In this document: one piece after another, positions 53,089 through 62,800 of the stretch | Numbering within the stretch: position 1 is the first letter of the stretch | Layout of the letters: each line of letters begins with the position of its first letter | Assembly (NCBI RefSeq): GCF_029953635.1 | Contig: NZ_CP124543.1 | Coordinates: forward strand, 4,319,455-4,383,454 | From: Halotia branconii CENA392 | GTDB taxonomy: Bacteria; Cyanobacteriota; Cyanobacteriia; Cyanobacteriales; Nostocaceae | Reading direction: 5' to 3' | DNA: 64,000 bases | Translations under genes and position numbers: made by a program | The notes under the pieces: generated by a model | What the model was told of the DNA's origin: nothing | The model's database searches: none | The model's input: the letters and a program-made list of their open reading frames with translations, nothing else

Positions 53089-54117
53089 ATGAAAACTGGA
53101 CTTTTTTGCAATTACGACAATCATTACCAGGATGCTCACCGCGCCATCTTTGAACAAGTTGCACTGGTAAAACAAGCAGAAAGCTTAGGCTTTGCGGAAG
53201 CTTGGGTGAGTGAGCATCATTTTAGTGAATCTAATCTCAGTCCATCCATGTTGGTGTTGATGGCACACTTGGCAGGATTGACCTCAACTATCCAATTAGG
53301 TACAGCAGCGGTTTTACTGCCCTTCCATAACCCAATTCGGGTAGCCGAGGATATTGCTACTCTAGATAACCTGTGCAATGGCAGATTATTATTTGGGGTT
53401 GCTAAAGGAGGGCCTTTTCCACAACAGAACAAGCATTTTGCCACATCAATGGGTGAATCTCGCGCCAAAATGCTAGAGGCGATCGCCTTGATTCAGAAGC
53501 TTTTATATGAAACTGATGTATCATTTAATGGGCAACACTATCAATGCGATCGCCTGACGATTTACCCTAAACCATTACAATCACAAATTCCAGTTTATGT
53601 TGCTACTGGTGGTGATGAAGGCATCGAATTTGCTGCTCAAAATTCCTTCGCTTTAATGGGAGGGCCACCGTTTTCTTTGGAAAGATTAAAGCAGACGGTA
53701 ACCAAATATCGCGCCTTCAATTCTAGCGGCTCCGAAAAGCTGGTATTGGCACGCTTTTTTTATGTTGGCAAAACATCCGATGAGGCAGTCAGTGAAGCAA
53801 TGCCTTTCATTCGCAAATTTAGCCAGAAAATGAAAGCCAACTCCACTCAAGTCATCCAAAATAACTTGAATCCCCAACAAAAACCCTTTGACCGCACTAA
53901 TATTTGTTTCGACGAAGACTATTTGATTGAAAATTCAATCATTGGTGATGTAGTTACTTGTCGTAACAAAATCAAAAAATTTCAAGACGAATTAAATATA
54001 GGTACACTAGCGCTCAAACCTTCAGCTTTAACTCTGCAAAAAAACCTAGAAAGTTTGCAGCGCTATAACCAAGAGGTAAGGAATTATGTCCAAACTACCC
54101 ATGCTTCCTCCCGATGA
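53089..54117 (+). CDS. LLM-class (luciferase-like) flavin-dependent oxidoreductase
   Basis: 342 aa. Bacterial luciferase-like TIM barrel: KTGLFCNYDN start, GFAEAWVSEHHF (conserved His pair), LGTAAVLLPFHNPIRVAEDI, GRLLFGVAKGG, and IPVYVATGGDEGIEFAA. Uses reduced FMN or F420 to oxidise an unknown substrate. It overlaps the next gene by 32 bp. Confidence 0.9.
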   Translation: MKTGLFCNYDNHYQDAHRAIFEQVALVKQAESLGFAEAWVSEHHFSESNLSPSMLVLMAHLAGLTSTIQLGTAAVLLPFHNPIRVAEDIATLDNLCNGRLLFGVAKGGPFPQQNKHFATSMGESRAKMLEAIALIQKLLYETDVSFNGQHYQCDRLTIYPKPLQSQIPVYVATGGDEGIEFAAQNSFALMGGPPFSLERLKQTVTKYRAFNSSGSEKLVLARFFYVGKTSDEAVSEAMPFIRKFSQKMKANSTQVIQNNLNPQQKPFDRTNICFDEDYLIENSIIGDVVTCRNKIKKFQDELNIGTLALKPSALTLQKNLESLQRYNQEVRNYVQTTHASSR

Positions 54118-54457
54118 TTTACCGCCAAATGAGGTGACAAAACAGGATGGAATGCTGCATCTAGAACTAGAACAATCTATAGGTAGATGCTTTTATCAAG
54201 CTTGCGATCGCATTACACAAGTACTATTGTCTAATTGTCAATGGTATCTTACTACAAATAATGCGACTCTCATGCTAGTAATTGATTGCCCTGATCTCGT
54301 ATCTTACTGGCATATAGTCAGCAATATTCCCCAATTAGGCAATAGGCTGGAGAGATTTACAAGTAATGCTAAAGTCCGCGTTTATCCGCCATTTGGTAAA
54401 GGCGGCCCCTTTGAAATTAGTGTGAACGAAATCTCTGCTTACAAAGACTGGCTGTAG
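54086..54457 (+). CDS. Hypothetical protein overlapping the LLM oxidoreductase
   Basis: 123 aa. The start inside the previous gene is supported by AAGGA five bases upstream. Features include CFYQACDRITQVLLSNCQWY and RVYPPFGKGGPFEISVNEIS. Soluble. The overlap implies co-expression with the oxidoreductase. Not recognised. Confidence 0.7.
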   Translation: MSKLPMLPPDDLPPNEVTKQDGMLHLELEQSIGRCFYQACDRITQVLLSNCQWYLTTNNATLMLVIDCPDLVSYWHIVSNIPQLGNRLERFTSNAKVRVYPPFGKGGPFEISVNEISAYKDWL

Positions 54458-54502
54458 ATTGGGGAAGTTATTCAGACTCCAAAAGTTTACCTAATTTAGT
54501 AT

Positions 54503-54529
54503 CTTAGTGGTTGACTTTTAACCACTAAG
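54503..54529. terminator. Hairpin between convergent genes
   Basis: CTTAGTGGTT and AACCACTAAG, 10-bp arms with a 7-base loop, between the 123-aa gene and the metallophosphoesterase. It lacks a T-run; CACTAAGA units repeat three times just after it. It could be a terminator or repeat. Confidence 0.5.
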
Positions 54530-54564
54530 ACACTAAGACACTAAGAAAAATACATTACACTTCG

Positions 54565-55473
54565 TTATATTTTTTTAATTATACCTTGATCAAAAATGCG
54601 TTTGTCAGTGCCAATTGCTTTAACTTCAATTCTATCGGGATAGACTTCGTAGGTTGCAAAACTTAAATTGCTTGTAGAATATTCCGTCCATTCAGAACGC
54701 CCTACGGGACGATTACCTGCACCTGCACCACAAATTAAATAGGTTGTACCATTAATAGCGCGAGTCCGTTCATAACTGTGTTCGTGTCCATTAATATAAA
54801 GTTGAACATTGTATTTTTGAAATAAAGGAGTAAAGATTTTAATAAAATCTGGATTATTGCCATAATGACCTGATGAATAAATCGGATGATGACCAAACAC
54901 TACTTTCCAATCGGCATTACTACGGCTTAATTCTTTTTCAAACCAAATTAATTGATTTTCCCAATCAGCATTACTGTTAGTATCTAAGGCAAAAAACTGT
55001 ACTTGGTCGCGGCGAAATGTATAGTAACGCCGTCCATTCATATTAAAGCCAGCATATTGAACTTGTGGATTACCGTTAGCGGTACGAATATCGTGATTAC
55101 CTAAACAAGCTTGAAATTTGACACCTTGCTTGAGTAAATATTTGTAGGGTCGCTCGAAAACTGCGTTAACTTTCTCAATTTCGCCATTATTGTAAATATT
55201 ATCTCCAGCTAAAACTACTAAATCATAAGGGTTTTGCTGGTGATAAAAATTCATCGCCCCAGCGACAGCATACTGCCCTTTAGCACCAGTCCCGGTATCT
55301 GCCACAGATACAAAACGCAATAGCAAATCTTTTTTTGCAGGGTTAGCAGCGATCGCTAAGTCACTAATGTTAGTATTTTGAGTACTTTGATGAGCTAACG
55401 TCCGGGTTAAAAATCCTGTACCAAGAGCGCTGATGCTAGCTAAAAATAAAAATTGACGGCGTTTCCAGGTCAT
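54565..55473 (-). CDS. Secreted metallophosphoesterase (purple acid phosphatase-like)
   Basis: 302 aa. N-terminal signal with twin-arginine-like WKRRQFLFLASISALG. All calcineurin-like metal motifs are present: SVADTGTG, LAGDNIYNNG (GDxxY), LGNHD (about 122-126), FGHHPIYSSG, and INGHEHSYERT. Probably a periplasmic phosphomonoesterase. Stands alone. Confidence 0.9.
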   Translation of the reverse strand: MTWKRRQFLFLASISALGTGFLTRTLAHQSTQNTNISDLAIAANPAKKDLLLRFVSVADTGTGAKGQYAVAGAMNFYHQQNPYDLVVLAGDNIYNNGEIEKVNAVFERPYKYLLKQGVKFQACLGNHDIRTANGNPQVQYAGFNMNGRRYYTFRRDQVQFFALDTNSNADWENQLIWFEKELSRSNADWKVVFGHHPIYSSGHYGNNPDFIKIFTPLFQKYNVQLYINGHEHSYERTRAINGTTYLICGAGAGNRPVGRSEWTEYSTSNLSFATYEVYPDRIEVKAIGTDKRIFDQGIIKKI

Positions 55474-55608
55474 AAAATCACCAAATTCAATAAATAGTTA
55501 GTTTAGCCGAAGTAATGAGCAATGAAGTGATACATTAAGGCTGTAGAGACAGCACCCAGAGAAACTTGTATTCTTTGTCTTTGATTCGCTGCTTTTGGTG
55601 AAAGTTCC

Positions 55609-56511
55609 ATGTCACAAGACAATCAGCATTCACAACCGCCTTCGTCCCGTGAACCGGAAGCGAATCAGGCTGCCCAAGCACCTTACCAGAAAGCCCAACC
55701 CTTTTGGAAGTCTAAAATTATCCAACTTCTCAAAGGGACAATTGGAGTTTTAGAAACAACGGTAGAAAAGCTGGAAACAGTACCACCGCCTGATGCAGAA
55801 GCAGCACCCGGTTTTTGGCAGCAGTTTCAGTCTGCCTGGAGTGGACTGTTAGAGAAAATCCGTTCTTTGTTACCAGCAAATTTATCGGCAAAGTTTTCAG
55901 ATACAGCTTTGACGGGAATTATTGCTGTAGTTACCGTACTTGGAGTTTGGACAACTGCAACTGTTTTCACTAGTAAGCCTACTGAAATCGCCACAGTTCC
56001 CCCAGTTGAGGAAATTCCAGCACCAACACCAACAATAACTACTCCACCAGAGTCAGCAGTACCAGAAGTACAACCACCAATAGAAATTACACCGCCGCCA
56101 GAACCAGAAGCAACTCTACCACCAGAACCGGAACCAACACCGGAACTTATACCAGAACCAATACCAACCCCAACGCCGACACCGACACCAACCTTAGAAT
56201 TGACACCAGAACAAACCTTGATTGCAGCTATCGAAAATCAAGTAGCAGAAATTAGCGATCGCTTTGCCTCTGGTCTGATAAAGTCAATTCAAGCTAACTT
56301 CCGCACTAGCAATCTGACTCTCAAAATTAACGACGATTGGTATACTCTCGAAGCGTCTCAACAAAACAAACTAGCTGCTGAAATCCTCCAACGCTCTCAA
56401 GAACTTGATTTCACGCATTTAGACATTTTCGATTCTCAAAATAGGCTAATAGCACGTAACCCAGTTGTGGGAAACGAGATGATTATTTTTAAACGACAAA
56501 CCACAAGTTAA
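55609..56511 (+). CDS. Hypothetical protein with one membrane helix and Pro/Glu-rich spacer
   Basis: 300 aa. Cytoplasmic N-terminal region (1-100), one helix (about 105-127; ALTGIIAVVTVLGVWTTATV), a Pro/Glu/Thr-rich stalk (130-200, PEPEPTPE and PTPTPTPTP), and a C-terminal globular domain (about 205-295; LTLKINDDWYTLEASQQNKL) conserved in cyanobacteria. The stalk would span the periplasm. Function unknown. Confidence 0.75.
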   Translation: MSQDNQHSQPPSSREPEANQAAQAPYQKAQPFWKSKIIQLLKGTIGVLETTVEKLETVPPPDAEAAPGFWQQFQSAWSGLLEKIRSLLPANLSAKFSDTALTGIIAVVTVLGVWTTATVFTSKPTEIATVPPVEEIPAPTPTITTPPESAVPEVQPPIEITPPPEPEATLPPEPEPTPELIPEPIPTPTPTPTPTLELTPEQTLIAAIENQVAEISDRFASGLIKSIQANFRTSNLTLKINDDWYTLEASQQNKLAAEILQRSQELDFTHLDIFDSQNRLIARNPVVGNEMIIFKRQTTS

Positions 56512-56543
56512 CAGTTATCAGTCACTGTTCACAGTTAACTGGT

Positions 56544-57248
56544 TTAAGTACTAGGCAAATTATTAGGATCAACACCAAGAGTTCGCAAATACTGCGCTAA
56601 TTGTTCTGCGCGTTGTCTTTCCTGTTGAACTTGCTCTTCTGAGGTTAAATATCTTTTATTATGTTCGTCATACCAGGATAAAATCTCTTGTTGAATGCCA
56701 CCAAATACAGTTTGGCAGCGTCCAATACCCAAACCGATTTCTGGCATCCAATAAGGTTCACCGATTTGTTGTTGATAGTTCTCTTCAATTAATTTATATA
56801 CTTCAAACGGCTGTTGGCGATCGCGTTGCCAAAATTCGGGATTATAAATTACATAATAAAGTACACCAAGTTTCCGATAAATTTCTAATTTCTGGTCATA
56901 TTCATCCCCTGGTGTATGGGATACCATTTCTAGCGCCAGTATAGGAACAACTTGATTTTCTTCCCAAACTGCGTAGCTTTTGCGGGATTTGCCACCTTTT
57001 TTACGTTCCACCCCTAAACTCAAAAAGCCATCTGGAACTACAGGGACTTTGGGACTTACTCCTGTAGTGTGATAAACTGCCATATCTACACCAAAGAACC
57101 AATCCATTCGATTAGTCCATATTGAATTAAGTAAAAATAGCAATAGATTGGGTAGAAAATTCTGATCTTCGTTATCCACTGGTGTATCGTCAGAACAAGG
57201 TAGTTCGTCAGTTGTTGGTAAAGTAAGTTTTAGTTGATCTGACAGCAT
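56544..57248 (-). CDS. Uma2-family (PD-(D/E)XK) putative endonuclease
   Basis: 234 aa. Uma2/DUF820 pattern: FFGVDMAVYHT, PDGFLSLGVERKKGGKSRKS, VPILALEMVSHTPGDEYDQK (the E...K of the PD-(D/E)XK core), and YRKLGVLYYVIYNPE. A coiled-coil C-terminus (EEQVQQERQRAEQLAQYLR) is typical of the cyanobacterial expansion of this family. Biological role unknown. Confidence 0.88.
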   Translation of the reverse strand: MLSDQLKLTLPTTDELPCSDDTPVDNEDQNFLPNLLLFLLNSIWTNRMDWFFGVDMAVYHTTGVSPKVPVVPDGFLSLGVERKKGGKSRKSYAVWEENQVVPILALEMVSHTPGDEYDQKLEIYRKLGVLYYVIYNPEFWQRDRQQPFEVYKLIEENYQQQIGEPYWMPEIGLGIGRCQTVFGGIQQEILSWYDEHNKRYLTSEEQVQQERQRAEQLAQYLRTLGVDPNNLPST

Positions 57249-57280
57249 AACTACGCCGGGGATAGTGCTTGTTGCCCTAA

Positions 57281-57655
57281 TTATAATTGGTTATCAACAG
57301 AGGCATCTGAGGGATAATTTGAAGACGTGTCTTTAGGTAAATAGTGCTGTGTTGGTGTAGGAAGTTGATGGGTTATTTCTGGAAGTTGACGATTGAGGTT
57401 TTCAATCTCGTAGTTCTGTTGGTCGATTTTTTGCATGAGTTTAGACCTCTTTCTCATACCTTTAATAGCTGGAGGTAATGAGACGAGAATGCCAAATAAT
57501 ACGCCAAAACTAAAGGTAATCAGAAGTATTAGCGCCATTGACAAGTCTAGCGATCGCCATATTAAAAATTGTACTGCTACGGGGGCTGAGTTTTGCAGTG
57601 CGAAAGTCACAGCTGCGATCGCAATCAATAATGCTACCAAAGTCAGTATTCGCAT
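57281..57655 (-). CDS. LapA-domain membrane protein (DUF1049)
   Basis: 124 aa. Two helices (about 3-20 and 40-62) with the LapA core FALQNSAPVAVQFLIWRSLD and FSFGVLFGILVSLP, then a coiled coil (KLMQKIDQQNYEIENLNRQL). Related E. coli LapA/LapB proteins act in envelope lipopolysaccharide control; the role here is unknown. Confidence 0.85.
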   Translation of the reverse strand: MRILTLVALLIAIAAVTFALQNSAPVAVQFLIWRSLDLSMALILLITFSFGVLFGILVSLPPAIKGMRKRSKLMQKIDQQNYEIENLNRQLPEITHQLPTPTQHYLPKDTSSNYPSDASVDNQL

Positions 57656-57724
57656 GTTATACCTCTACAATATAATTAGGTTGTATTTATTTTTAATTCC
57701 GCCTTGCAGTAGTACTAGCCTCTT

Positions 57725-59755
57725 TTACTGACTCAGCACTCTCATCTGCTGGACTGGTATCCACACAGTAAAAATTGAGCCAATCCCCACAGTGGATTCT
57801 ACTTCAATTCGACCTCGATGCAGTTCTATAAGTTGTTTAGTTAAAGCTAAACCGAGTCCAGTACCTTCGTAGCGACGGCGATAGGGCGTATCAAGTTGTT
57901 GAAATTTTTCAAACAGCAATGGTAATTTTTCTTCGGGGATGCCAATGCCTGTGTCTTCTACTTGAAAAATCGCTGTGTCATCTTCCACCCACAAACGCAA
58001 AGTAACACTGCCACCTTCAGGGGTAAACTTAATAGCATTAGTTAACAAATTCCAAAGAATTTGTACCACTCGTTCTGTATCTGCTGTAAAGCGATCGCGC
58101 TGGGGGTCAATTTGTAAATCAAGTTGAAGATTAATTTGTTCGCTTGTGGCTTTTTTTAACAACGACTCTAAAGTGTTTTCAGCAATATTCGTTAAGGAAA
58201 ATTCTGTAATATTTAAAACTGTCTTGCCAGCCTCAATTTGCGATAAATCGAGGATGTCATTAATCATTTCTAATAAATGTTCTCCGCTATCATGAATTGT
58301 TTGCAGATAATCGCGTTGTCGTTGACTTAATTCACCTAAAGGCCAGCGTAACAACGTCGAAGACATACCAATCACATAAGTTAAAGGCGTAAGCAATTCA
58401 TGGCTAATAGTAGCTAAAAATTCACTTCTTAGACGACTAGCAGCTTCAGCAGCCAAAAGAGCATCGCGCAATGCCGTTGTGCGCTCAATCACTCGTTGTT
58501 CGAGAGTTTCTTTTTCTTCGGTAAGGATTCGTGCCGCATCCCGCAGAGATCCCATTAATTCCGATTGATGAATAGCTATTGCTAATTGTTCAGCGATTGA
58601 AGTCAGCAAGCTTTTTTCACTTTCAGTCCATTGACGTGCATCATGGCACTGATGAGCAATCAACAGCCCCCAGAGTTTGTCTTCAAACATAATTGGGGCT
58701 GCTAATTTCGCCCGGATTTGAGATTCTCTTAAAAAATTTAACAAACACTCTTCTAGAGAGTATGCTTTTTCAACATCATCTATGGCTAAAATAAATCCTT
58801 GGCGATATTTTTCCCAACACCGAGTAGCTTGCCCAAAGCATTTTTCTTTGTAATACAACACCGATGAAATAGCATCTGTAGCAAGGGCTTCATAGACAAC
58901 ACAACCCCCATATTCTGGAATTGGGGATTGGGGTGAAATTTGACCATTAACTGCTAACTGTTGCGTGTCTGTTGCTGCAAATAGAGAAACCTTCCCAGGT
59001 TCACTCAAAGACAAATTCTCTAACCCTTTGTTAGCAACGCACTGATTTCTGTTGACTCCAGAACCTGCAAATTTATATATAACTAATCTGTCTAATTCTA
59101 AAAACTCCCGGACTTGGGCGATCGCTGTTGCTAAAATGACTGGTAAATCTAAGCTTTTGCGAATTTGAGTCGTGACTTGATTCAGTAATCGCTCTTGGGA
59201 AATCTGTTTTTTTAGGGCATCTTCTACTGGCTGACAGACATAAACTTCAGGATTAACTTCCCTAGGAAGTGCTGTCGCTTGCTCATTTGACTGCGGCAGA
59301 AGGCATTCTAATAACAGCAGCGTGAATTGACTTTGCAGCGTGGCATCATTAGGGCGAATTAGTTGACGATAGGATTCAAGATTTTGGTAAGTAGAAGAAT
59401 CACACCTAAACAAGTCTTTTAACTTTGTGAGAAAGGAAGCGATCGCCTCTGGATTAAATGTCAAACTAGCACTTAGGGCTAAGTAAGTTTCTGGTTCTCC
59501 AACTACTCTACCTATAGGCGATCGTTCCTGCTCTATATTTCCTAGTAATAATGCACTAAACCCATCAGCCACCACCAACGTAAACCTCTGCATCTGCAAC
59601 TCTACAGGTATATGAATCCGCGCCACTATAGCTTCTGTGAGTATCAGAGCATTATTCCCTATTGCTTGAGCCATTTGCCTTAATAGTTCCTCCAGCTGAT
59701 TAAATACAACTAAAGGCAAATTTCGAGAAAAGCTCAAATCAGAGGAACTAAGCAT
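57725..59755 (-). CDS. GAF-domain sensor histidine kinase with DICT-like N-terminus
   Basis: About 676 aa from ATG 59755 (a TTG two codons upstream is possible). N-terminal DICT-like sensory domain (about 10-165; RFTLVVADGFSALLLGNIEQ). GAF domain (about 200-400) of the phytochrome/CBCR-related class (RLVIYKF, LAAPIMFEDKLWGLLIAHQC). Then coiled coil, HisKA with His near 452 (TISHELLTPL), and HATPase_c (NLLTNAIKFT, DTGIGI, GTGLGLALT). Cys337 lies where cyanobacteriochromes attach bilin, but is followed by Leu rather than His/Tyr. No adjacent regulator. Confidence 0.9.
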   Translation of the reverse strand: MLSSSDLSFSRNLPLVVFNQLEELLRQMAQAIGNNALILTEAIVARIHIPVELQMQRFTLVVADGFSALLLGNIEQERSPIGRVVGEPETYLALSASLTFNPEAIASFLTKLKDLFRCDSSTYQNLESYRQLIRPNDATLQSQFTLLLLECLLPQSNEQATALPREVNPEVYVCQPVEDALKKQISQERLLNQVTTQIRKSLDLPVILATAIAQVREFLELDRLVIYKFAGSGVNRNQCVANKGLENLSLSEPGKVSLFAATDTQQLAVNGQISPQSPIPEYGGCVVYEALATDAISSVLYYKEKCFGQATRCWEKYRQGFILAIDDVEKAYSLEECLLNFLRESQIRAKLAAPIMFEDKLWGLLIAHQCHDARQWTESEKSLLTSIAEQLAIAIHQSELMGSLRDAARILTEEKETLEQRVIERTTALRDALLAAEAASRLRSEFLATISHELLTPLTYVIGMSSTLLRWPLGELSQRQRDYLQTIHDSGEHLLEMINDILDLSQIEAGKTVLNITEFSLTNIAENTLESLLKKATSEQINLQLDLQIDPQRDRFTADTERVVQILWNLLTNAIKFTPEGGSVTLRLWVEDDTAIFQVEDTGIGIPEEKLPLLFEKFQQLDTPYRRRYEGTGLGLALTKQLIELHRGRIEVESTVGIGSIFTVWIPVQQMRVLSQ

Positions 59756-59846
59756 TTTCAATGGTCTGGTGAAAGAAGGTGGATGCTAAGGTAAAGTTTT
59801 TGGCGATCGTGTTCTAACCAAAAGTTTAAAACGGTAATACAGGATT

Positions 59847-62800
59847 ATGCATCGTATAAGCGCTACATCAATCGGATTGAATCAGTCAGAAGATTTAGTT
59901 TTTTTATCACAAACTCCAGCTCCTGTTGTGTTTATTACGGCTGCCGATACCGATATTCAAACCTTAGCAGCTGCATTTCCCAAATTACCCGCTACATTTC
60001 CGGCATTAAGAGTGGCCAACCTGTTGCAGTTACAGCAACAAATAATTATAGATACTTACGCAGAGCAAGTTTTAGAATTTGCCCAGGTAATTATTCTACG
60101 CCTATTAGGAGGACGTTCCTATTGGGCTTACGGCTTAGAAGTAGTGCAGGAAATTGTGCAACGTAATGGTACAACCTTAATTGTAATGCCAGGAGACGAT
60201 GGTCTTGATCCCGAATTGATTTCCCAATCTACCGTGCCTTTGGGTGTCGTTAATCAAGTATGGCAGTATTTCAGTGAAGGTGGAGTGGAAAATATTGTTA
60301 ACTCTTTGAAATTAATTGCTGATACTTGTTTAAAAACTTCATTTCATCCCTCACTACCCCGGTCTGTTCCTCGTGTCGGTTTATATGAATGGCAAGGGAA
60401 AGCAGAGGAACAGGAGAGCAGGGGAGCAGGGAGCAGGGAGCAGGGGGGCAGGGAGCAGGGAGCAGGGGGGCAGGGAGCAGGGAGCAGGGAGCAGGGAGCA
60501 GGGGGGCAGGGAGCAGGGAGCAGGGGGGCATCTTCCTCTTGTTCAAAAGTCGGCATTCTCTTCTACCGCGCTCATTATCTGGGAGGAAACATTAAAGTAA
60601 TTGATGCTTTGTGTGCAGCCTTAACTCAGAGAAACTTACAACCTGTGCCAGTATTTGTTTCTTCATTGCGTGACCCCGTTGTACAAGAAGAATTGAGTGA
60701 GTTGCTTCAGCCTAAAGATTCAAAGCAAATTGCAGTGCTGCTAAATACTACTAGTTTTTCTCTAGCGCGGTTAGAAACAGAAACGCCCCAGACCGATTTG
60801 TGGGAAAAATTAAACGTGCCTGTTTTGCAGGTAATTCTCAGCGGTGGTTCAATTGAGCAGTGGGAGGTACAGTCACAAGGGCTTTCTCCCCGCGATATTG
60901 CGATGAATGTGGCACTACCAGAGGTAGATGGACGGATTATTAGCCGCGCTGTCTCGTTTAAGGCGGTACAAACCCGAAATCCTGACTTAGAAACAGATGT
61001 AGTAGTTTATGAACCAGTCAGCGATCGCATTGACTTTGTAGCTCAACTGGCAGCAAATTGGGCGCATCTACGCTCTAAATTACCCCAAGAACGGAGAATT
61101 GCTCTAATTTTGGCAAATTACCCCAACCGCAATGGTCGCCTTGCCAATGGCGTAGGACTAGACACTCCAGCTAGTTGTGTAGAAATTATTCAAGCTTTGC
61201 AAGCTGCTGGGTATTTGGTGGAAAATCCACCCATCCAAGGAGATGAGTTAATTCAACGCCTGACTGCTGGTGTGACTAATGATCCAGAAGGTAGGGAATT
61301 ACGACCAGTACAGCAAAGTTTGTCTGGTGAGGATTATCAAAAGTATTTTGCTTCTTTACCAAAAGTAGTGCAGCAGGAAATTAGTGAGCGTTGGGGAGAT
61401 TTCAGTAAATCTTTCTCCCCTGCCCCTTGGCCACTGAGCGAAGTCGAAGTGCTGCCCCTCTGCCCCCCTGCCTCCATTCCCATTTCTGGGATTCAACTCG
61501 GTAACGTCTTCGTGGGTATTCAGCCAGCACGAGGCTATGATCTTGACCCCAGTTTGAATTACCATGCGCCGGATTTAGTTCCAACTCATGATTATTTAGC
61601 TTTTTATTATTGGGTAAGGGAATGTTTTAACGCTGATGCTGTTGTACATGTAGGCAAACATGGAAATCTAGAATGGCTACCCGGTAAGAGTTTGGCTTTA
61701 TCTAGTCATTGTTATCCCGAAGTAGCATTTGGAGCGCTGCCGCACCTATACCCGTTTATTGTCAATGATCCCGGTGAAGGTTCACAAGCCAAGCGCCGCG
61801 CTCAAGCGGTGATTATTGATCATCTTACGCCGCCAATGACACGGGCAGAACTTTATGGATCTTTGCAGCAGCTAGAAAATTTAATTGATGAATATTATGA
61901 GGCGGAAAGCTTAGATCCTTCACGTTTACCAGCAATTCGCGATCGCATCCGTGAACTGATTATCCAAGAAAATCTTCACCTTGATTTAGGTATTGAAAAT
62001 GAAAACGACATTCTCAAGTTTGAATCTCTAATTTTGAATTTTATCGGTGGCTATCTTTGTGAATTGAAAGAAGCCCAAATCCGCGACGGATTGCACATTT
62101 TTGGACAATGTCCTCAAGGAAAACAATTACGAGATTTAATAGTAGCGATCGCCCGTATCCCCAACCGTTATTCTATAGGTATTACCCGCGCCTTAGCCCA
62201 AGATTGGGGTTTAGACTTTGACCCCCTCACAACAGACTTCAGCACTGAATTATCAGCAGATAATTTAAAAATTTTATCTGCAAAAACTCAGCACCCCTGT
62301 CGCACCGTCGGGGATGCCGTTGAAATTTTAGAAGAACACGCAGCTTTATTAGTAGAACAACTCATCAGTCAACCTTCCCCCTGCCCCCTGCCCCCGGTCA
62401 CTGAGCGTCTTGTACTGAGCGAAGCCGAAGTAAGCCGAAGTGCTGCCCCCCTGCCTCTTGCCCTCGACTGGATCAAATCCAAACTCCTCCCTGCTTTACA
62501 ACAAACCCACCAAGAAATTACCAATTTATTGCGTGGACTTGATGGTAAATATATCAAGAGCGCTCCATCTGGCGCACCTACACGCGGGCGACCAGAAGTC
62601 ATACCTACTGGCAGAAATTTTTACTCAGTTGATATCCGTGCCATCCCCACAGAAACAGCTTGGGATGTCGCCAGAAAAGCGGCTGAAAACTTAATTGAAT
62701 GCTATACCCAAGAACATGGTGAGTATCCCAAAACACTAGCATTATCATTATGGGGAACTGCCACGATGCGGACTGGTGGTGATGATATTGCTGAGGCTTT

